DNA of 64,000 bases from Marinilongibacter aquaticus (GTDB taxonomy: Bacteria; Bacteroidota; Bacteroidia; Cytophagales; Spirosomataceae). Within the stretch, counting starts at the first letter, position 1; each line of letters begins with the position of its first letter. The translations under genes and the position numbers were made by a program. The stretch is from positions 248,001 through 312,000 of the forward strand of contig NZ_CP083757.1 of assembly GCF_020149935.1 (NCBI RefSeq), written 5' to 3'. Below, one piece after another: positions 60,181 through 64,000 of the stretch. The notes under the pieces were generated by a model. The model saw nothing but the letters and a program-made list of their open reading frames with translations. It did no database searches and was not told where the DNA came from.

Positions 60181-62022
60181 TCACTTATCCACAAAATCTT
60201 GAAATGTTTTTTGCTGTAAAGCCTTGCCAAGACGCAACTCTTTATTGCCAATCGTACCTAAAGTGTCGATATATTTTTTCCCGATATTGTCGAAAACCAA
60301 AGTTTTATTTGGCTCAACAAAGCCGAAACCGTTGTTGAACGCGAAATAGGCCCAATTGCTATTTTCTTCTTTGAAAAGACTTTTTGACCAAATATAATTT
60401 TTGTCGTTGAAGTTCAGTTGTTTAAGCAAAGATTTGGAGACATCGATCTGAGAGACCACATCGTTAATCTTGCTTCGGCTTTTCACGGCACCGCCAGTAA
60501 AAAGTATCGGAATACGGAAGTTGTCTTCTTTTTTTCCGGTTTCGGGCAAGCGGTGGCCGTGGTCTCCCAAAATAACCACCACGGTATTGTTCCACCAATA
60601 TTGCTGCTTCGCCTGTGTGATGAATTGCTCGAGCGAGCGGTCGGTATAATACAGGCTGTTCATGAACAGATCGAGTTCGTCTTGGCCTTCGAAACGGGCC
60701 GTATCCAAGGGCACGTCGAAAGGCTCGTGGCTACTGAGGGTCAGCAATGTAGAGAAAAATTTACCCTTGTTTTCACGGGAATGATCGTCGATGAATTTCT
60801 GAAAGGTTTCCTGATCGTGCACGCCCCATTTTGTGGTTTGCATTTCTTCGGGGAAATCGTTCATATCGACTATTCTTTGAAAATCTGCAGTCAATAAATA
60901 CGACTTTATATTGGCAAATTCTGTTTCGCCGCCGTAATAAAACTCGGTGCGGTAACCCTGTGCATTGAAGTCTTTCGAAAGAATGGGGAGTTTATGGGCT
61001 TTTTCCGGAATCTTGATTATCGAATGCGTGGGCTGTGCGGGGTACCCACTCAATACGGCCACAATGCCTTTGTCTGTGCGATCGCCAGATGCATAGGCAT
61101 TGGTGAAGAAAATCCCTTCGTTTTTCAGTTTATTGAAGAACGGCGTGACTTCCAAGCCCTTGTGTTTCAGGTCCACCACTTTTTTGGTGAAGCTTTCCCA
61201 AATGATTACCAATACATTTGGTTTCGATGGGCTGGAAACCAGAATGTTCTTTTCAGGAGAATCATTCGCGTAGAGTGTTTTCATCGCCTTGTCGATGTCT
61301 TCCTTGGGTAAATACGTATATGGATTTACTTTTTCGTACGATTGATTGACCAAGGAATCGAAGAAATTCCAAGAGGCGTTGACGGCCGAAATGTTGGCGA
61401 AATTGCTGTTCGAAAAATAAACCGTGCTTTGGTTCATGGGAGCAATGCCAAAACCGCCGCGAATGGGTATGATCAAGCTAATGGCCAGAATGAATACAAT
61501 CAGTGGAAATGGCCAATTGTTGATATGTTTCCAGGTGCTGAGGTGCTTCGCGATAATGCGGTAGACAATGAATCCGGCCACGATGATGAGCAAAATATAG
61601 CTTATCAGTAGACGTACAACTGGAGAAGACTGCACCGAAACAAAAGCCTCTTTTGGCGTTTTCAGGTAATTGAGTGGGGTGGCATCCAACCTGTAGTCCC
61701 ATACGCTGTAAACCTCAAGGTCGACGACCACGATAAGCGTGATGATAAAAACCAGTATCAGCGTGTAACTGAACAAGGTATTTTCGAAAATACTCTTTTT
61801 GATAAAGTTCGAAAAGGCGATCCAGAGAAAGGGCAATAGGCAAAGGTAGCCCGCCATCGACATGTCCATACGAATGCCATGCCAGAATACACCCGCGAGT
61901 GTTTCTAGGCTAAGGAGTTTGGTTTGGTCGATATGATAGGATAAAAATAGGACACGGGCGGCCAAAAAATACACCACCCAAAAACCAAAATAGATAAACA
62001 AAAACTGGATTCTTTCTTTCAT
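60181..62022 (-). CDS. LTA synthase-type (sulfatase-fold) membrane phosphotransferase/hydrolase
   Basis: 613 residues. Five N-terminal membrane segments (about 5-28, 45-70, 85-105, 135-160, 170-190), then an extracytoplasmic alkaline-phosphatase/sulfatase-fold domain: VLVIIWESFTKKVV with metal Glu, the nucleophile Thr in NAYASGDRTDKGIVAVLSGYP, and VVVILGDHGHRLPETG with Asp and His ligands. Gram-positive LtaS polymerises glycerol phosphate; Bacteroidota homologs of this architecture add phospho-groups to envelope glycans or lipids, as mdoB/opgB does. Its exact substrate here is unknown. Confidence 0.88.
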   Translation of the reverse strand: MKERIQFLFIYFGFWVVYFLAARVLFLSYHIDQTKLLSLETLAGVFWHGIRMDMSMAGYLCLLPFLWIAFSNFIKKSIFENTLFSYTLILVFIITLIVVVDLEVYSVWDYRLDATPLNYLKTPKEAFVSVQSSPVVRLLISYILLIIVAGFIVYRIIAKHLSTWKHINNWPFPLIVFILAISLIIPIRGGFGIAPMNQSTVYFSNSNFANISAVNASWNFFDSLVNQSYEKVNPYTYLPKEDIDKAMKTLYANDSPEKNILVSSPSKPNVLVIIWESFTKKVVDLKHKGLEVTPFFNKLKNEGIFFTNAYASGDRTDKGIVAVLSGYPAQPTHSIIKIPEKAHKLPILSKDFNAQGYRTEFYYGGETEFANIKSYLLTADFQRIVDMNDFPEEMQTTKWGVHDQETFQKFIDDHSRENKGKFFSTLLTLSSHEPFDVPLDTARFEGQDELDLFMNSLYYTDRSLEQFITQAKQQYWWNNTVVVILGDHGHRLPETGKKEDNFRIPILFTGGAVKSRSKINDVVSQIDVSKSLLKQLNFNDKNYIWSKSLFKEENSNWAYFAFNNGFGFVEPNKTLVFDNIGKKYIDTLGTIGNKELRLGKALQQKTFQDFVDK

Positions 62023-62075
62023 TTAAAAGGAATTGATGAACTTTGGCTCAAAGATAAACATTAACTCAAATTTGG

Positions 62076-62603
62076 ATGAATCCGGGATTCAAAAGCTCAG
62101 AGATTGAAAAGTTGAAAAAAGAGTGTGAGGCCGAAGGCCTGCCTTTTGTATATGTAGAGGATGAACACGAATTGGACAAAACGGGAGAATACGCCCAAAT
62201 TCAATTTGTTGGTCGACATGAGGACAAGGATGTGATTTACGATGCCGCTGTATACACCTTGGAATTGCATTACCAAAGCGAACTTTTGGAAGAGGCTGAA
62301 AAACGCGTGAGCAAAATGCATCCGCAGTTTAAGCCAATTGGCGACAGGGACGAAGAATATACGCAGAATGAGGAGTGGGATGAGCTGATTGAGGATTTCA
62401 TGGAAGAAATTGAAGAAGAAGACAGCCTGAAAGTGCAAGAATTTGTGGCGGCCGACGAGAGCTTCGACTTTGGGATCGGGCTGGAAGTGGCTCTGAATGT
62501 TCCGGAAATCGACGATAAAGTATTGAGTAAATTTGTGATGGATTTCAACAAAGATCAGTTGAAATTGGACCGCAACCTTTACAGCTTCAAATCCAGTGAG
62601 TAA
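62076..62603 (+). CDS. conserved hypothetical acidic protein upstream of rsmE
   Basis: A 175-residue soluble acidic protein: GFKSSEIEKLKKECEAEGLPFVYVEDEHELDKTGEYAQIQFVG, VIYDAAVYTLELHYQSELLEEAEKRV and a C-terminal LSKFVMDFNKDQLKLDRNLYSF. No family is recognised with confidence. Its stop and the ATG of rsmE share bases (TAATG at 62601-62605), so it is the first gene of a three-gene unit with rsmE and the DUF4159 gene. Confidence 0.75.
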   Translation: MNPGFKSSEIEKLKKECEAEGLPFVYVEDEHELDKTGEYAQIQFVGRHEDKDVIYDAAVYTLELHYQSELLEEAEKRVSKMHPQFKPIGDRDEEYTQNEEWDELIEDFMEEIEEEDSLKVQEFVAADESFDFGIGLEVALNVPEIDDKVLSKFVMDFNKDQLKLDRNLYSFKSSE

Positions 62604-63286
62604 TGCAATTGTTTTATGCCAAAGATTTTGAGCAAACACTTCAGCTCGATGAGATAGATTCAAAACACTGCATTCGGGTCTTGCGTAAAAAGCTTGGAGA
62701 CGAAATCTGGGTGACCGATGGTGTGGGAAAGCTTTTTCAATGCCAGATTAGCGAGGCCAATCCGAAACGGACCGGACTCAGGATTTTGGAAACCGAAGTG
62801 CATCAAGAGCCTCGCCGTCGTGTGCATTTGGCCATCGCCCCTACGAAAAATATCGACCGCATGACGTATTTGGTGGAGAAGGCCACCGAGATAGGCGTAA
62901 GCGAGATTTCGTTTTTCATTTCAGAAAATTCGGAAAGAAAATCAATCAAACTCGATCGACTCGAACGCGTGGCTGTTTCGGCCATGAAACAGTCTTTAAA
63001 AACTTATTTGCCCATTTTTCAGGTTTTTGATAGTTTAGAGGCATGTGTGCAAACTTTGAGCGTTGAGCAGAAGTTCATTGCCCATTTACATGAAAAGGCC
63101 TTGCCTTTGGCTCAACAAAACCTCGAGTCCAGCGTTTTGGTATTGGTCGGTCCGGAGGGCGACTTTACAGAAAACGAGGTGAATATGGCGTTGGGAGAAG
63201 GTTTTCAAATGGTCAGTTTGGGAGAGTCGAGGTTGCGTACGGAAACGGCCGCCTTGGTATCCATTACTTTGATGAATTTATTATGA
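62603..63286 (+). CDS. rsmE: 16S rRNA (uracil-1498-N3)-methyltransferase
   Basis: A 227-residue SPOUT methyltransferase. The N-terminal PUA-like domain (FEQTLQLDEIDSKHCIRVLRKKLGDEIWVTDGVGKLF) binds rRNA; the knot has HLAIAPTKNIDRMTYLVEKATEIGVSEISFF, VLVLVGPEGDFTENEVNMALG and LGESRLRTETAALVSITLMN, all diagnostic of RsmE. It methylates U1498 in the 30S decoding region. Start overlaps the upstream stop by one base and the DUF4159 ATG lies four bases inside its end. Confidence 0.95.
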   Translation: MQLFYAKDFEQTLQLDEIDSKHCIRVLRKKLGDEIWVTDGVGKLFQCQISEANPKRTGLRILETEVHQEPRRRVHLAIAPTKNIDRMTYLVEKATEIGVSEISFFISENSERKSIKLDRLERVAVSAMKQSLKTYLPIFQVFDSLEACVQTLSVEQKFIAHLHEKALPLAQQNLESSVLVLVGPEGDFTENEVNMALGEGFQMVSLGESRLRTETAALVSITLMNLL

Positions 63287-63942
63287 GGTTTTGCTTTGTG
63301 CTGTGTGTACTCTTCTTGTTTCAAATGGGCTTTGCTGAAGCCCAGTCTACCTTGAAAATTGGAAGGCTGAAGTACAATGGCGGTGGCGATTGGTACGCCA
63401 ACAAAAGTTCTTTGCCCAATCTCAGCCGTTTTTGCAATGCACAGCTTGGTACAGATTTGGCCTTGCAAGAAGATATTGTAGAGGCGGGCAGTACAGAGAT
63501 TTTTGAATACCCTTTCGTCCACATGACTGGCCACGGCAATGTGCTTTTCAGCCAATCGGAAGCTCAGAATCTCAGACATTATCTGATAGCGGGTGGCTTC
63601 TTGCACATCGATGACAATTACGGTTTACGAAAATTTGCGGAGCGTGAAATGAAAAAAGTGTTTCCCGAATTGGATTTCGTTGAAATACCCTTCGACCACG
63701 AGGTCTATCATCAGAAATTTGATTTCGATTCGGGTTTGCCCAAAGTACATGAACACGACAACAAGGCCCCTCAAGGATTTGGATTAATTTACGAAGGCCG
63801 GCTCGTTTGCTTTTTTACCTACGAGTGCGATTTGGGGAACGGCTGGGAAGACCAAAGCGTTTATGGTGATCCGGAAGAGATTCGAATTTTGGCTCTCCGC
63901 ATGGGAGCCAATCTGATTTCTTACGCATTTACGAGCCTTTAG
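63283..63942 (+). CDS. exported DUF4159 protein
   Basis: 219 residues with a signal peptide (RFCFVLCVLFLFQMGFAEAQ). DUF4159 features: LKIGRLKYNGGGDWYANKSSLPNLSRFCN, FPFVHMTGHGNVLFSQSEAQNLRHYLIAGGFLHIDDNYGL, and a C-terminal GVYGDPEEIRILALRMGANLISYAFTSL-type end (VYGDPEEIRILALRMGANLI). The fold resembles a class I glutamine amidotransferase-like flavodoxin fold often found in gliding or membrane-associated clusters; no catalytic Cys elbow is seen. Its ATG overlaps the rsmE stop by four bases. Function unknown. Confidence 0.85.
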   Translation: MRFCFVLCVLFLFQMGFAEAQSTLKIGRLKYNGGGDWYANKSSLPNLSRFCNAQLGTDLALQEDIVEAGSTEIFEYPFVHMTGHGNVLFSQSEAQNLRHYLIAGGFLHIDDNYGLRKFAEREMKKVFPELDFVEIPFDHEVYHQKFDFDSGLPKVHEHDNKAPQGFGLIYEGRLVCFFTYECDLGNGWEDQSVYGDPEEIRILALRMGANLISYAFTSL

Positions 63943-64000
63943 AATTGGACAAATCGAAGAAACTTATCAAGTTTCAATCTTTAATAAAAGACACTGTTGT

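Overview
The window is chromosomal DNA from a member of the phylum Bacteroidota, most likely order Cytophagales. The reasons are: -7 promoter elements of the TAnnTTTG type; a LytS/LytTR two-component pair; a type II (eukaryote-like) glutamine synthetase; a C-terminal '3-coathanger stack' module on a secreted esterase; Tat-exported sugar oxidoreductase and isomerase genes; and a RHS tip region of Bacteroidota type. Family placement is inference. No rRNA, tRNA, CRISPR array, insertion sequence or integrase was seen.

Layout. 1-3600: AT-rich accessory segment with the 3' end of a RHS-repeat gene, a small putative lipoprotein (candidate immunity protein), a frameshifted orphan RHS core, and two unusual proteins (membrane/TPR/DUF3761-like and GRAM-like). 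3.8-8.5 kb: GH35 beta-galactosidase, two outer-membrane-type proteins, and an exported GH108 muramidase. 9.0-13.8 kb: intracellular maltose/maltodextrin module, with a GH13 enzyme divergent from beta-phosphoglucomutase and a GH65 disaccharide phosphorylase. 13.8-19.3 kb: LytS/LytTR system, DUF1801 protein, DltE-like SDR and a sodium:solute symporter. 19.6-28.6 kb: sugar isomerase-like protein, MarC, FkbM methyltransferase, DUF1080 protein, a small conserved protein, dnaK, a large sialate-esterase-like protein, and rplT/rpmI. 28.8-34.8 kb: dnaE, a SnoaL/HhH protein, thioredoxin and a lipoprotein.

34.8-42.0 kb holds the most striking cluster. On the minus strand: esterase, RimK-like ATP-grasp ligase, GCS2-type carboxylate-amine ligase, class I glutamine amidotransferase, an ATP-grasp-like protein of another lineage, and a class III aminotransferase. 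A second esterase sits divergently beside it. Three amide-forming candidates, an amidotransferase-type domain and a PLP enzyme in one transcription unit suggest an uncharacterised peptide-like or amidated metabolite.

42-52 kb: thioredoxin-fold protein, poly-Asp protein, a beta-helix / PPOx / diheme cytochrome / DUF3179 set, pyrophosphatase, an FGE-like protein lacking the catalytic Cys, a Gfo/Idh/MocA oxidoreductase, acyl-CoA reductase and ferredoxin. 52.2-54.5 kb: a fused EutB-EutC ethanolamine ammonia-lyase with an N-terminal Tat/lipoprotein-like signal, which is unexpected for a B12 radical enzyme. 54.7-64 kb: mtaB, a threonine-to-glycine pair (tdh, kbl) divergent from an Lrp regulator, glutamine synthetase, an LTA-synthase-type sulfatase-fold enzyme, a hypothetical protein, rsmE and a DUF4159 protein.

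Many genes are closed by clear rho-independent hairpins, two of which lie wholly or partly inside the 3' coding end of the opposing gene. Several genes lack any usable ATG and must start at GTG or TTG.
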